Source of the DNA: Streptomyces sp. A2-16 | GTDB taxonomy: Bacteria > Actinomycetota > Actinomycetes > Streptomycetales > Streptomycetaceae | Direction of reading: 5' to 3' | Length of the DNA stretch: 64,000 nt | Assembly: GCF_018128905.1 (NCBI RefSeq) | Contig: NZ_CP063808.1 | Coordinates: forward strand, 6,448,001-6,512,000 | Shown: piece after piece, positions 8,670 through 17,159 of the stretch | Numbering within the stretch: the stretch's first letter is position 1 | Layout of the letters: each line of letters starts with the position of its first letter | Made by a program: the position numbers and the translations under genes | Notes under the pieces: generated by a model | Told to the model about the DNA's origin: nothing | The model's database searches: none | What the model saw: the letters and a program-made list of their open reading frames with translations, nothing else

Positions 8670-8796
8670 TAGGTGCGCCGGGGGGCCGGGCGCTCGCGGC
8701 ATGCCCGTGCGGATGATGCAGAGCCGGTCGGCCCGGCTCCCCTCCCCTCGCACAGCCGCACCCCTTGCGGGAAGGAGACCTCACGGGCGACGCGCA

Positions 8797-10569
8797 TCAG
8801 CCGCTCCCGTCGTCGTCGGCGTCGGCCCGTGGGCCACTCGGTCCTGGGGACCTGCCGCTCGGCTCCTGCGCGCGCTGTCCCGGCTCCGTGTCCGGTCCGG
8901 CGCGGTACGCGGCCACCGCGGTGGGCAGCGTCGGGAAGATCAGTTCCGAGCCCACGGAGTCCGTGAGGCCGTATGCCCGCAGGTCGTCCAGGAGGTCCTG
9001 CTTGACCCGGGCGAGGGCGAACACCACGCCACGGCGGCCCAGTTCGCGGCGGAGGTCGTCGACGGCGTCGAGGGCGGTGATGTCGACCTCGACATTGGCC
9101 TCGGCGTTGAGGACGAACCAGCGTACGGGGTCGCTCTGTTCGTCGACGGCGGCCAGGGCGCGGCGGCGGAAGTCCTCGGCGTTGGCGAAGAAGAGCGGGG
9201 AGTCGTAGCGGTAGACGAGCAGGCCCGGGATGGTGCGGGCGGCCGGGTAGTCGTCGACGTCGTGCATGCCGGCCAGGCCCGGCACCACGCCCTGGACCGC
9301 GTCGTGCGGCCGGGCCACCCGGCTCAGCAGCTCGGCCACCGACAGGCCGACGGCGACGAGCACGCCGTACAGGATGCCGAGGGCGAGGACCCCGGTCAGG
9401 CAGCCGAGCGCGAGGAGGAGTTCGCGGCGACGGAAGGAGGCGAGGCGGCGGAAGCCCGCGAGGTCGATCATGCGGACGGCGGCGTAGACGACGAGGGTGC
9501 CGAGGACGGCGGAAGGGGTGCGGGTGAGCAGGGGGCTGAGGAAGAGCAGGACGGCGAGCACCACGACCCCGGCGACCAGCGAGTACGCCTGGCTGCGGGC
9601 GCCCGCCGAGGAGGCGAGGGCGGTGCGGCTGGCGCTGCTGCTGACGGGGAAGCCGTGCAGGACGCCCGCGCCGAGGTTGGCGGCGCCGAGCGCCAGGAAC
9701 TCCTGGTTGGCGTCGAGCCGGGGGCCTTCGCCGTGGAACGCGCGCGCGGTGAGGATGAAGTCCGTGTACGCGACGATGAGCACGCCGAGGGCGGGCAGCA
9801 CGAGTTGCGGCAGCTCCGTCAGGTCGGGCAGGGCGAGGCCGGGCAGGCCCGAGGGGATCTCGCCGATCACCTTGATGCCGTACCGGTCGTCGAGGTCCAG
9901 GACGACCACGGCGGCGGTGGCGAGGACGAAGGCTGCCAGCGGGCCCGGGACGTACTTCGGGACGGCGAAGAGGAAGACGAGCACGGCGGCGGAGAGGATC
10001 ACGGTCGGCAGGTGGGCGTCGGGCAGGTGCCGGACGGAGGACCACAGTTGGGGGAAGAAGTCCGACCCGGTCGTCCGCACCCCGGTGAGCTTGGGCAGCT
10101 GGTCCACCATCATGATCAGCGCGACGCCGGCCAGGTAGCCGATCAGGACGGGGCGGGAGAACAGGTCCGCGAGGAAGCCCAGGCGCACCACCCGTGCCAC
10201 CAGGCACAGCAGTCCGACGGTGACCGCGAGGGTGGCGGCGAGAGTGGCGTAGCGGCCGGGGTGGCCGGCGGCGAGCGGGCCGACCACGGTGGCCGTCATC
10301 AGTGCGGTCGTGGACTCGGGGCCGACCGAGAGCAGGCGGGAGGAGCCCAGCAGCGCGTACAGGACGAGGGCGGGCAGGATCGTCCACAGTCCGGCGACCG
10401 GCGGGAGCCCGGCCACACCCGCGTACGCCATGACCTGCGGCACCAGGTACGCGGCCACCGTCACGCCGGCCAGCAGGTCGCCCCTGAGCCAACTGCGCCG
10501 GTAGGCGAGGAGGACGGCTGCCCCTGGCAGCAGGCGGCGCCACACCGGATCGTCCGAGCCCTGTCCCAT
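8797..10569 (-). CDS. SulP family anion transporter with STAS domain
   Basis: 590 residues. The N-terminal membrane domain (about 30-430) has roughly 12 hydrophobic segments, including the SulP signature region VAAYLVPQVMAYAGVAGLPPVAGLW and GPESTTALMTATVVGPLAAG. A C-terminal STAS domain (about 445-560) contains VLNAEANVEVDITALDAVDDL, where a Ser or Asp usually sits in the regulatory loop. Transports sulfate, bicarbonate or another anion across the cytoplasmic membrane; the substrate cannot be told from sequence. A DevR-like palindrome at 10661-10674 lies 92 bp upstream of the start, linking it to the stress island. Confidence 0.93.
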   Translation of the reverse strand: MGQGSDDPVWRRLLPGAAVLLAYRRSWLRGDLLAGVTVAAYLVPQVMAYAGVAGLPPVAGLWTILPALVLYALLGSSRLLSVGPESTTALMTATVVGPLAAGHPGRYATLAATLAVTVGLLCLVARVVRLGFLADLFSRPVLIGYLAGVALIMMVDQLPKLTGVRTTGSDFFPQLWSSVRHLPDAHLPTVILSAAVLVFLFAVPKYVPGPLAAFVLATAAVVVLDLDDRYGIKVIGEIPSGLPGLALPDLTELPQLVLPALGVLIVAYTDFILTARAFHGEGPRLDANQEFLALGAANLGAGVLHGFPVSSSASRTALASSAGARSQAYSLVAGVVVLAVLLFLSPLLTRTPSAVLGTLVVYAAVRMIDLAGFRRLASFRRRELLLALGCLTGVLALGILYGVLVAVGLSVAELLSRVARPHDAVQGVVPGLAGMHDVDDYPAARTIPGLLVYRYDSPLFFANAEDFRRRALAAVDEQSDPVRWFVLNAEANVEVDITALDAVDDLRRELGRRGVVFALARVKQDLLDDLRAYGLTDSVGSELIFPTLPTAVAAYRAGPDTEPGQRAQEPSGRSPGPSGPRADADDDGSG

Positions 10570-10660
10570 GAGCCACCCTCCTCAGTCGGCCCCATGATCC
10601 ACCGGCGGGCCCGGGTGCGCGAGTGCCGCGCGCCGAAGCCTCCAACCAGCCCTGCGATCA

Positions 10661-10674
10661 GGGCCGTTCGGCCC
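10661..10674. promoter_or_regulatory. DevR/OsdR-type operator upstream of the SulP gene
   Basis: GGGCCGTTCGGCCC, a perfect 6+6 inverted repeat with a 2-bp centre, lies 92 bp upstream of the SulP start. The half-sites are identical to those at 8656 and 11219. A partial copy (GTCGGCCCC) lies nearby at 10585. Confidence 0.6.
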
Positions 10675-10815
10675 CATGGCCGCCGACCTTCGGCACCCGG
10701 CGCGCACGACCGGATCCGAACAGAGTGAGAAGCGTCAAGCACCGACCGGATCCGCCCGAAGGGACGCCCAGATGGCCGCGCACGGACCGATGGCGGCCGT
10801 CCTCCCTCGCCGGGC

Positions 10816-11024
10816 GGGTGACGGCTGGGCGGATGAGGCGAGGGCGGATGACGCCCTGGCCGATGAGGCCTGCCGGACGAGACCCCGGGCTGATCAAGCC
10901 TGGCGGATGCGGACCCGGGTTGATGCGGACCGGCGGACGAGAGCCCGGACCGATGAGAACCGACGGACGAGACCCCGGATCGATGAGGCCCGACGGACGA
11001 GACCCCGGGCCGATGAGACCCGGG
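10816..11024. repeat. 30-bp tandem repeat, seven units
   Basis: Seven head-to-tail units start at 10816, 10846 (29 bp), 10875, 10905, 10935, 10965 and 10995. The last three are nearly identical, with the core GGACGAGACCCCGG followed by CGATGAG. The earlier units are progressively diverged, as if expansion happened at the 3' end. There are no spacers, so it is a minisatellite and not a CRISPR array. It lies wholly inside the non-coding interval between SulP and the USP gene, and copy number is likely to vary between strains. Confidence 0.85.
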
Positions 11025-11218
11025 CGGATCCCCTGCGGACCGTCATGGCGGCTCCGCAGCGGGCCGCCGGGGGACGTCGGCCGACTGGGCGAGGTCCTCG
11101 GTCTCTGCGGGCTCCGGGCCGGGCTCCCGCGCATCGGCCTGTTCAGCCGGCCGCGCCGGCCGCGGGAGGTGCGACGGGTCCCACAGGGGAAGCGGGCCCG
11201 CCGCACGATGACCGGCCC

Positions 11219-11232
11219 GGGCCGGTCGGCCC
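11219..11232. promoter_or_regulatory. DevR/OsdR-type operator upstream of the first USP gene
   Basis: GGGCCGGTCGGCCC is a perfect 6+6 inverted repeat with a 2-bp centre, 72 bp upstream of the USP start at 11304. It shares both half-sites with the palindromes at 8656 and 10661. Its right end overlaps the start of the hairpin at 11230. Confidence 0.6.
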
Positions 11233-11262
11233 ACGGCAGGGACCTACGCCCCCTGCCGTGGG
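11230..11262 (+). promoter_or_regulatory. Hairpin in the predicted USP leader
   Basis: CCCACGGCAGGG (11230-11241) and CCCTGCCGTGGG (11251-11262) form a perfect 12-bp stem with a 9-nt loop. It ends about 28 bp before the ribosome-binding site GGAGGTGGAG of the first USP. No U-run follows, so it is not a typical terminator. It may stabilise the mRNA or be a second protein-binding site. Confidence 0.5.
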
Positions 11263-11303
11263 TCCGGTCCGAAGAAAGACGCTCGAATCAGGAGGTGGAG
11301 ATC

Positions 11304-12209
11304 ATGGCCCGTACCGTCATCGTCGGTCTCGACGGCTCGCGCGAGAGCCGGGCGGCGGCCGAGTGGGCGGCCCGCGAGGCACAGCTGCTGGGAGTTCCTC
11401 TGACGCTGGTCCACGTCTGGGAACCCGTACCGGAACCCATCGCGCAGGCGCCTCTCCTCGGCGCCGAGACCCAGCAGCACTGGACCGAACGGATTCCCCG
11501 GGAGGCCGCGGAGGGCGTGCGGCTGCGCCACCCGGGCCTCGACGTGAGCACCGAGCAACTGTCCGGCCGGCCCGCCGACGAGCTGTTGAGCGCGACGAAG
11601 GGCGCCGAGCTGCTTGTCCTCGGCTCGCGCGGGCTGAGCGGGATCGGCGGGTTCATGGTCGGCTCGGTCGGGCTCTCCGTCGTGGCGCACGCCGAGCGGC
11701 CCCTCGTCCTGGTACGCGCCGACCAGCAGGCCGCCGACGAGCACGAGACGGACCCCGCGGGCATCCCGTCCGCCGCGACCCCGTTCCGGCCCGTCGTGCT
11801 CGGCCTGGACATCGAGAGCCCGGACGAGGAACTGATCTCCTTCGCGTTCGCCGCAGCCGCCCGCCGCGGCACCTCCCTGCGGGTCGTGCACGGCTGGAAC
11901 CCGCCCCCGTACTACGCCTACGGCCTCGCCGCTGACCTCGAACTCCACGGTGAACTCGCCCGACGCGAGACCGCCGCGCTGGCCGAGGCGCTGGTCCCGT
12001 GGCGCAAGAGGTTCCCCGACGTCGAGGTCACCGAGGAGTCGCCGTACGGCACCCCCGGCAACCACCTCGTCGACGCCTCCCGCGAGGCCTCCCTGGTCGT
12101 GGTGGGCCGCCGGATCCGCCGCGGCGTGCTCGGTACCCACGTCGGGCCCGTCACCCACGCCGTCCTGCACCACTCCGTCGCCCCCGTCGCCGTAGTCCCG
12201 CACAACTGA
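11304..12209 (+). CDS. Universal stress protein, tandem-domain
   Basis: 301 residues from ATG 11304, preceded by a strong ribosome-binding site GGAGGTGGAG. Two UspA domains (about 1-145 and 160-300) are fused. The first has the ATP-binding pattern G-2X-G-9X-G(S/T) in GSRGLSGIGGFMVGSVG, and the second has the related VVGRRIRRGVLGTHVG. Cytoplasmic proteins of this class accumulate in hypoxia, stasis or energy stress. It is the first gene of a + strand run with alcohol dehydrogenase and a second USP, and a DevR-like palindrome lies upstream. Confidence 0.94.
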   Translation: MARTVIVGLDGSRESRAAAEWAAREAQLLGVPLTLVHVWEPVPEPIAQAPLLGAETQQHWTERIPREAAEGVRLRHPGLDVSTEQLSGRPADELLSATKGAELLVLGSRGLSGIGGFMVGSVGLSVVAHAERPLVLVRADQQAADEHETDPAGIPSAATPFRPVVLGLDIESPDEELISFAFAAAARRGTSLRVVHGWNPPPYYAYGLAADLELHGELARRETAALAEALVPWRKRFPDVEVTEESPYGTPGNHLVDASREASLVVVGRRIRRGVLGTHVGPVTHAVLHHSVAPVAVVPHN

Positions 12210-12234
12210 CCTGAGAAATTTGAGGAGTTGCACC

Positions 12235-13257
12235 ATGAAGGCAGCGGTCGTACGAGCCTTCGGCGAGCCCCTGGTCATCGAGGAGCGCCCCGACCCCGAG
12301 CCCGGCCCCGGCCAGGTCCGCATCCGTGTCGAGGCCTCCGGGCTCTGCCACACCGACATCCACGCCGCCCGCGGGGACTGGCCCGTCAAGCCCGCCCCGC
12401 CCTTCGTCCCGGGCCATGAGGGCGTCGGCCTCGTCGAGGAACTCGGCGCCGGGGTCACCCACCTCTCCCTCGGGCAGCGGGTCGCCGTGCCCTGGCTGGG
12501 CAAGGCCTGCGGGCGGTGCGAGCACTGCCTGTCCGGCTGGGAGACGCTGTGCGAGCGGCAGATCAACACCGGTTACGGCTGCGACGGCGGTTACGCCGAG
12601 AAGATGCTGGCCTGGGCCGACTTCGCCCAGCCGGTGCCGCAGGGCGTGAGCGCCGTCGACGCCGCCCCGCTGACCTGCGCCGGCGTGACCACCTACAAGG
12701 CCCTCAAGGTCGCCGATGTGCGGCCGACCCAGCTCGTGGCGATCTCCGGGATCGGCGGGCTCGGTCATCTGGCCGTGCAGTACGCGAAGATCGCCGGAGC
12801 CCGGGTGGCCGCGATCGACGTCACCGACGAGAAGCTCGAACTCGCCGCCGAACTCGGCGCGGACTTCGTCATCGACGCCCGCAAGCACGACGTGGGCGAG
12901 GTCCTCAAGGGATACGGCGGAGCGCACGCGGCGATCGCCCTTGCGGTGAACGAGGACGCCTTCGCCGCCGTCAACTCGGGGCTGCGGCGCGGCGGAAAGC
13001 TCGTCATGGTCGCCCTGCCCGCGCACGGCACGGTCCAGGTCCCGATCTTCGACACCGTCCTGAACGGCACGAGCGTCATCGGCTCGATCGTCGGCACCCG
13101 GCAGGACCTCGCCGAGGTCTTCCAGCTGCACGCGGCGGGCCGGACCCGGGTGATCTCCGAGACCCGCCCGCTAGCCTCCGTCAACGAGTCCATCGAGGAC
13201 GTGCTGCGCGGCCAGGTCAGGGCCCGGATCGTCTTCGATCTCGGTGCGGGGCGGTGA
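12235..13257 (+). CDS. Zinc-dependent alcohol dehydrogenase (AdhP-like)
   Basis: 340 residues from ATG 12235, with GAGGAG as ribosome-binding site. Catalytic zinc ligands are visible in SGLCHTDIH and PGHEGVG. The structural zinc loop is CGRCEHC plus the later Cys of ETLCERQ. The Rossmann motif GIGGLGHLAVQYAK binds NAD(H). It interconverts primary alcohols and aldehydes and could regenerate NAD+ by fermentation when respiration is limited. It lies 25 bp after the first USP and almost abuts the second, so the three probably form one operon. Confidence 0.93.
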   Translation: MKAAVVRAFGEPLVIEERPDPEPGPGQVRIRVEASGLCHTDIHAARGDWPVKPAPPFVPGHEGVGLVEELGAGVTHLSLGQRVAVPWLGKACGRCEHCLSGWETLCERQINTGYGCDGGYAEKMLAWADFAQPVPQGVSAVDAAPLTCAGVTTYKALKVADVRPTQLVAISGIGGLGHLAVQYAKIAGARVAAIDVTDEKLELAAELGADFVIDARKHDVGEVLKGYGGAHAAIALAVNEDAFAAVNSGLRRGGKLVMVALPAHGTVQVPIFDTVLNGTSVIGSIVGTRQDLAEVFQLHAAGRTRVISETRPLASVNESIEDVLRGQVRARIVFDLGAGR

Positions 13258-13262
13258 GCGCG

Positions 13263-14129
13263 ATGTCGATGGATCTTCCGGTCGTCGTCGGTGTCGACGG
13301 CTCCGAGCCGAGCCTGCGGGCCGTGGACTGGGCGTCCGACGAGGCGGCCCTGCGCGGACTGCCGCTGCGGATCGTCAACGCCTGCCTGTGGGAACGCTAC
13401 GAGGGCGCCGCTCTCGCCCATGATCTCGGCAAGCCCTCCGAGCGGGTGCTGCCGCAGGACGTCGTCCAGGACGCCGTCCGGCGGGCCGGCGCTCGCCACC
13501 CCGACCTGAAGGTGACCTCGGAGGTGGTCTTCGAGGAACCCGAGTACGCGCTGGTCCGTGAGAGCCGCAACGCCTCCGCGCTGGTGACCGGCACCCGCGG
13601 CCGCGGTGGCATGACCGAGGCGCTGCTGGGTTCCGTGAGCCTGACGGTGGCAGGGCACGCGCACTGCCCGGTGATCATCGTGCGGGGCAGCCACGACAAC
13701 CAGGCCAGGGCGGGGCGGCACGGCCGCATCGTCGTGGGGGTCGGCGGGCCGACGACGCTGGGCTTCGCCTTCGAGGAGGCGGCGCGGCGCAACGTGCCGG
13801 TGGAGGCGATACGGGCCTGGCGGTGCCCGGCGCACGAGAGCACCGACCATCCTCTGCTGGCCGGGGAGCCCGCCCGGCTGCACGAGCAGCAGGCGGTCGA
13901 CGCGCTGGAGGCGGCACTCCAGGACGCGCCCGCGGCCGCCGAACTGCACCGCCGTACCGTCGAGGGCCCCGCCGGGTCGGTGCTGGTCGCCGCCTCGCAC
14001 CACGCCGACCTCCTGGTCGTGGGCGCCAGGCGCCGCCCCCGCCACTTCGGGCTGCAGCTGGGCCGGGTGGCCCACCGGGTGCTGCACCACTCCGCCTGCC
14101 CGGTCGCGATCGTGCCCGAGCAGGGATGA
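13263..14129 (+). CDS. Universal stress protein, tandem-domain
   Basis: 288 residues from ATG 13263. ATG 13269 and GTG 13254 are also possible; the GTG would overlap the dehydrogenase stop as GTGA. Two UspA domains are present: VVVGVDGSEPS opens the first, which has the nucleotide loop GTRGRGGMTEALLGSVS. The second ends with LVVGARRRPRHFGLQLGRV and VLHHSACPVAIVP. Third gene of the USP-ADH-USP operon. It converges on the PPK2 gene 10 bp away. Confidence 0.93.
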   Translation: MSMDLPVVVGVDGSEPSLRAVDWASDEAALRGLPLRIVNACLWERYEGAALAHDLGKPSERVLPQDVVQDAVRRAGARHPDLKVTSEVVFEEPEYALVRESRNASALVTGTRGRGGMTEALLGSVSLTVAGHAHCPVIIVRGSHDNQARAGRHGRIVVGVGGPTTLGFAFEEAARRNVPVEAIRAWRCPAHESTDHPLLAGEPARLHEQQAVDALEAALQDAPAAAELHRRTVEGPAGSVLVAASHHADLLVVGARRRPRHFGLQLGRVAHRVLHHSACPVAIVPEQG

Positions 14130-14139
14130 CCGGCTGGGC

Positions 14140-14943
14140 TCACAGAGTCGCCGCGTGGTCGGGGACGTAGGTCTGCAGATCACGCGGCGAGCGCTCGTAG
14201 CCCGTCGACCTCGGGCGCTCGGGCAGTTCGAGGACGGGCGGGGGGACCTCGCGGTACGGCACGGAGCCGAGCAGGTGGGCGATCATGTTGAGGCGGGCAC
14301 GGCGCTTGTCGTCGCTCTCCACGACGAACCACGGAGCCTCGGAGATGTCGGTGTGCACCAGCATCTCGTCCTTGGCCCGTGAGTACGCCTCCCAGTGAGT
14401 GATCGACTCCAGGTCCATCGGTGAGAGCTTCCAGCGCCGCAGCGGGTCCTCCAGGCGCTTTCTGAACCGCTCCTGCTGCTCGGTGTCGCTCACCGAGAAC
14501 CAGTACTTGCGCAGCACGATCCCGGCCTCGGTGAGCATGCGCTCGAAGATCGGGCACTGGCGCAGGAACAGCTGGTGCTCCTCCTTGGTGCAGAAACCCA
14601 TCACGTGCTCGACGCCGGCCCGGTTGTACCAGGACCGGTCGAACAGCACGATCTCGCCGGCCGCCGGCAGGTGCTCGACGTACCGCTGGAAGTACCACTG
14701 GGTGCGCTCGCGCTCGGTCGGTTTCGGCAGCGCCGCGATCCGGGCGACACGGGGGTTGAGGTGCTCGGCGACCCGCTTGATGGTGCCGCCCTTGCCCGCC
14801 GCGTCCCGGCCCTCGAAGACCACGACGAGCCGGACGCCCTCCGCGCGCACCCACTCCTGGAGTTTCACCAACTCCGTCTGAAGGCGCAGCAGTTCCTTCT
14901 CGTACACCTTGCGCGACAGCGTCTCCGCGCCCTTCCCGGCCAT
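14140..14943 (-). CDS. ppk2: Polyphosphate kinase 2 (PPK2)
   Basis: 267 residues from ATG 14943, with GGTGGAGGC as ribosome-binding site. Walker A is EGRDAAGKGGTIKR and Walker B is VLFDRSWYNRAGVE, both diagnostic of PPK2. A lid segment follows (FRKRLEDPLRRWKLSPMDL). The enzyme transfers phosphate between polyphosphate and nucleotides, commonly making GTP or ATP from polyphosphate; the class (I or III) is not settled by sequence reading alone. It is divergent from the histidine kinase across about 400 bp, and an energy role fits the surrounding stress genes. Confidence 0.95.
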   Translation of the reverse strand: MAGKGAETLSRKVYEKELLRLQTELVKLQEWVRAEGVRLVVVFEGRDAAGKGGTIKRVAEHLNPRVARIAALPKPTERERTQWYFQRYVEHLPAAGEIVLFDRSWYNRAGVEHVMGFCTKEEHQLFLRQCPIFERMLTEAGIVLRKYWFSVSDTEQQERFRKRLEDPLRRWKLSPMDLESITHWEAYSRAKDEMLVHTDISEAPWFVVESDDKRRARLNMIAHLLGSVPYREVPPPVLELPERPRSTGYERSPRDLQTYVPDHAATL

Positions 14944-15347
14944 GCCGCCTCCACCCTCCGCCGACTGCCGGAACAGCCATCGCCCGCCCGGCGTCGAACA
15001 CCTGGCCGCCACCGTACTTTCCGCCACCACCCCGCGCACCCCGGCCATGGCCACCGGTCACCGGCCGCCGGCACCCGGCCCCCGCCACCAGCCGCCGCCA
15101 CCCGAGCGAACGGGGACGACGAGTTGCAGGAGGCCGGCACGGAGGCGGCCCGGCGCCGTACGGGCGACCCGTCACCCCGTCTGCACGAAAGCGGCCCACC
15201 CCCGGTACCAGCCCCCACCACGCCCCCGCGGTGCGTTCCAGCGCGGGCCGGCGCGTCCGGATCCGTACCGTGTCGGCCCGTCGGCCGTTACCGTGGCACT
15301 GACCACGGCGGCCGGTGTCCGCCGTCAAGGGGACCGGAGGAGCACAG
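14944..15347. other. Divergent intergenic region between PPK2 and the sensor kinase
   Basis: About 400 bp without a credible gene. I searched it for the GGGCCG-NN-CGGCCC palindrome found elsewhere in the island and found only degenerate matches (for example around 15246 and 15272). The ribosome-binding site of the kinase (GGAGG, 15336-15340) is at its right end. The open frames crossing it are extensions of the flanking genes in the wrong frame. Confidence 0.5.
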
Positions 15348-17078
15348 GTGGCAAGCCCCGAGGAGCCCCGAGAGGCGCGTGTACCGCTGCCGCAGCTGAG
15401 GCTGGACGAGCTCCTGGAGGAACTGCAGGCGCGGCTGGACGCGGCCCGCAGCACCCGGGACCGGGTGCACAGCCTCCTGGAGGCCGTGCTCTCGGTCGGC
15501 CGGGAGCTGGACCTGGAGCAGGCCCTGCACAGCATCGTCGAGGCGGCCGCCGCCCTGGTGGACGCCCAGTACGCGGCCCTGGGCGTGATCGGCCCCGACG
15601 GCAGGAGGCTCTCCGCCTTCCACACCGTCGGCGTCACCGACGAACAGATCGCCGGGATCGGCCCCTACCCGGAGGGCCACGGCATCCTCGGCGAACTCAT
15701 CCGCCACCCCACACCCCTGCGGCTCACGAAGCTCTCCGAGCACCAGGCGTCCTACGGCTTCCCCCCGAACCATCCCCCGATGAACACCTTCCTCGGCGTC
15801 CCGATCCGGGTGCGCGACCAGGTCTTCGGCAACCTCTACCTCACCGAGAAACGGAACGGCGCGCAGTTCGACGAGGAGGACGAGGCCGTGCTGTCCACAC
15901 TGGCGGTGGCCGCCGGTGTCGCCATCGACAACGCCCGCCTCTACGAGGACTCCCGACTGCGCGAACGCTGGCTGCAGGCCAACGCCGAGATCACCCACCG
16001 GCTCATGTCCGGCGGCGACCGCGCGAAGGTGCTCGCCCTGATCGCCGAGCGGGCCGGCGAGATCACCGGTTCGGCGTTGACGGCGGTCGCGCTGCCCATG
16101 CCGGGCAGCGGCTCGCTCTCGGTGGAGATCGCCGTCGGACTCGACGCCGAGCGGCACCGGGGGCTCGTCCTGCCCGTGGAGTCGACCTTGATGGGGCTGG
16201 CCTTCTCGAGCGCGGCCCCTGCGGTCAGCGCGGACGTCCGCCACGATGAACGGATATCCCCCGAGCCGCCCCGCTTCCAGGGCCTCGGGCCCGCCGTGGC
16301 CGTGCCCATCGGCACGAGCGAGGGCGGGGTCCGCGGTGTCCTCCTGCTGGCCCGGGAGGCGGGCCGGCCGGAGTTCTCGGCGACCGAGACGGAGACCCTC
16401 CAGGCCTTCGCCGCGCAGGCCGCCGTCGCGATGGAACTGGCCGAGCGGCGCCGGGACGCCGAGCAGATCGCCGTGCTCAAGGACCGCGACCGGATCGCCC
16501 GCGATCTGCACGACCTCGCGATCCAGCGGCTCTTCGCCACCGGCATGACCCTGCAGAGCGCGGGCCGGTTCATCGAGCACGCCGAGGCCGCCGAGCGGGT
16601 CGGGCGCGCGGTGGACGACCTCGACGAGACCATCAAGATCATCAGGTCGACGATCTTCGGCCTGCGTTCGCGCGAGGGCGCCGAGGAGGCCGGGCTGCGG
16701 GCGCGCGTGGTGCGGATCGCGGGCGAGGCGGCGCCGGTGCTGGGCTTCGCGCCCAGCGTGCGGATCGAGGGCCTGGTGGACACGGACGTGCCCCGGGAGA
16801 TCGCCGATCACGTGGTGGCCGTGCTGTCCGAGGCGCTCACCAACACCGCCCGGCACGCCCGGGCCGACCGTGCCGCCGTCGCCCTCACGGCCGACGCCCG
16901 CCGCATTCGTCTCACGGTCACCGACAACGGCGTCGGCATCCCTCCTGACGGCCGTCGCAGCGGGCTGCGCAACCTGGCGGAACGAGCCCATCAGCTGGGC
17001 GGGGAGCTGGAGTTGAGCCGCCCGGCCGACGGCGGCGCCACGCTGGTGTGGTCGGTCCCGCTGCCCGCGGAGCAGTAG
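15348..17078 (+). CDS. Double-GAF sensor histidine kinase (DevS/OsdK-like)
   Basis: 576 residues from GTG 15348, placed 7 bp after GGAGG; a GTG at 15315 would add 11 residues. GAF-A (about 50-195) contains NHPPMNTFLG and GNLYL. His142 and Tyr164 have the 22-residue spacing of the proximal haem His and distal Tyr of mycobacterial DevS. GAF-B spans about 225-365. The HisKA_3 box DRIARDLHDL carries the phospho-His388, and the HATPase_c domain (about 455-570) has TDNGVGIP. The length matches DevS. No membrane segment is seen. Probable cytoplasmic O2/redox sensor for the response regulator at 7873-8574. Confidence 0.93.
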   Translation: MASPEEPREARVPLPQLRLDELLEELQARLDAARSTRDRVHSLLEAVLSVGRELDLEQALHSIVEAAAALVDAQYAALGVIGPDGRRLSAFHTVGVTDEQIAGIGPYPEGHGILGELIRHPTPLRLTKLSEHQASYGFPPNHPPMNTFLGVPIRVRDQVFGNLYLTEKRNGAQFDEEDEAVLSTLAVAAGVAIDNARLYEDSRLRERWLQANAEITHRLMSGGDRAKVLALIAERAGEITGSALTAVALPMPGSGSLSVEIAVGLDAERHRGLVLPVESTLMGLAFSSAAPAVSADVRHDERISPEPPRFQGLGPAVAVPIGTSEGGVRGVLLLAREAGRPEFSATETETLQAFAAQAAVAMELAERRRDAEQIAVLKDRDRIARDLHDLAIQRLFATGMTLQSAGRFIEHAEAAERVGRAVDDLDETIKIIRSTIFGLRSREGAEEAGLRARVVRIAGEAAPVLGFAPSVRIEGLVDTDVPREIADHVVAVLSEALTNTARHARADRAAVALTADARRIRLTVTDNGVGIPPDGRRSGLRNLAERAHQLGGELELSRPADGGATLVWSVPLPAEQ

Positions 17079-17159
17079 CGCGGCCCGGCCCGGGAAGACC
17101 CGGACGGCGCCCGGTGTTCCCTCCCATGGCGCGATTCCACCCCTCCCAGGAGGCCAGAC

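Larger units (their letters stand above)
10570..11303. other. Long non-coding regulatory interval between SulP and the USP operon
   Basis: This 734-bp divergent interval contains no credible gene. It holds two DevR-like palindromes (10661 and 11219), a seven-copy 30-bp tandem repeat (10816-11024) and a strong hairpin (11230-11262). Open frames cross it on both strands only because the repeat length is a multiple of three and the GC content is high. One of them is in frame with the first USP, but that USP has its own ribosome-binding site and ATG. Confidence 0.7.

Noticed and set aside
7978-10728. 916-aa + strand open frame opposite the response regulator and SulP
   Set aside because: Composition shadow; the minus strand has clear receiver, HTH, SulP and STAS motifs, and this frame has none.
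10816-11024. CRISPR array
   Set aside because: The units are head-to-tail with no unique spacers, and no cas gene is nearby.
10623-11303. N-terminal extension of the first USP through the tandem repeat
   Set aside because: The USP has a strong ribosome-binding site and ATG at 11304, and the extension is low-complexity translated repeat.
14944-15347. DevR-type box between PPK2 and the sensor kinase
   Set aside because: Only degenerate matches (for example GGGCCGGCGCG at 15245) were found; neither has symmetric half-sites at the right spacing.
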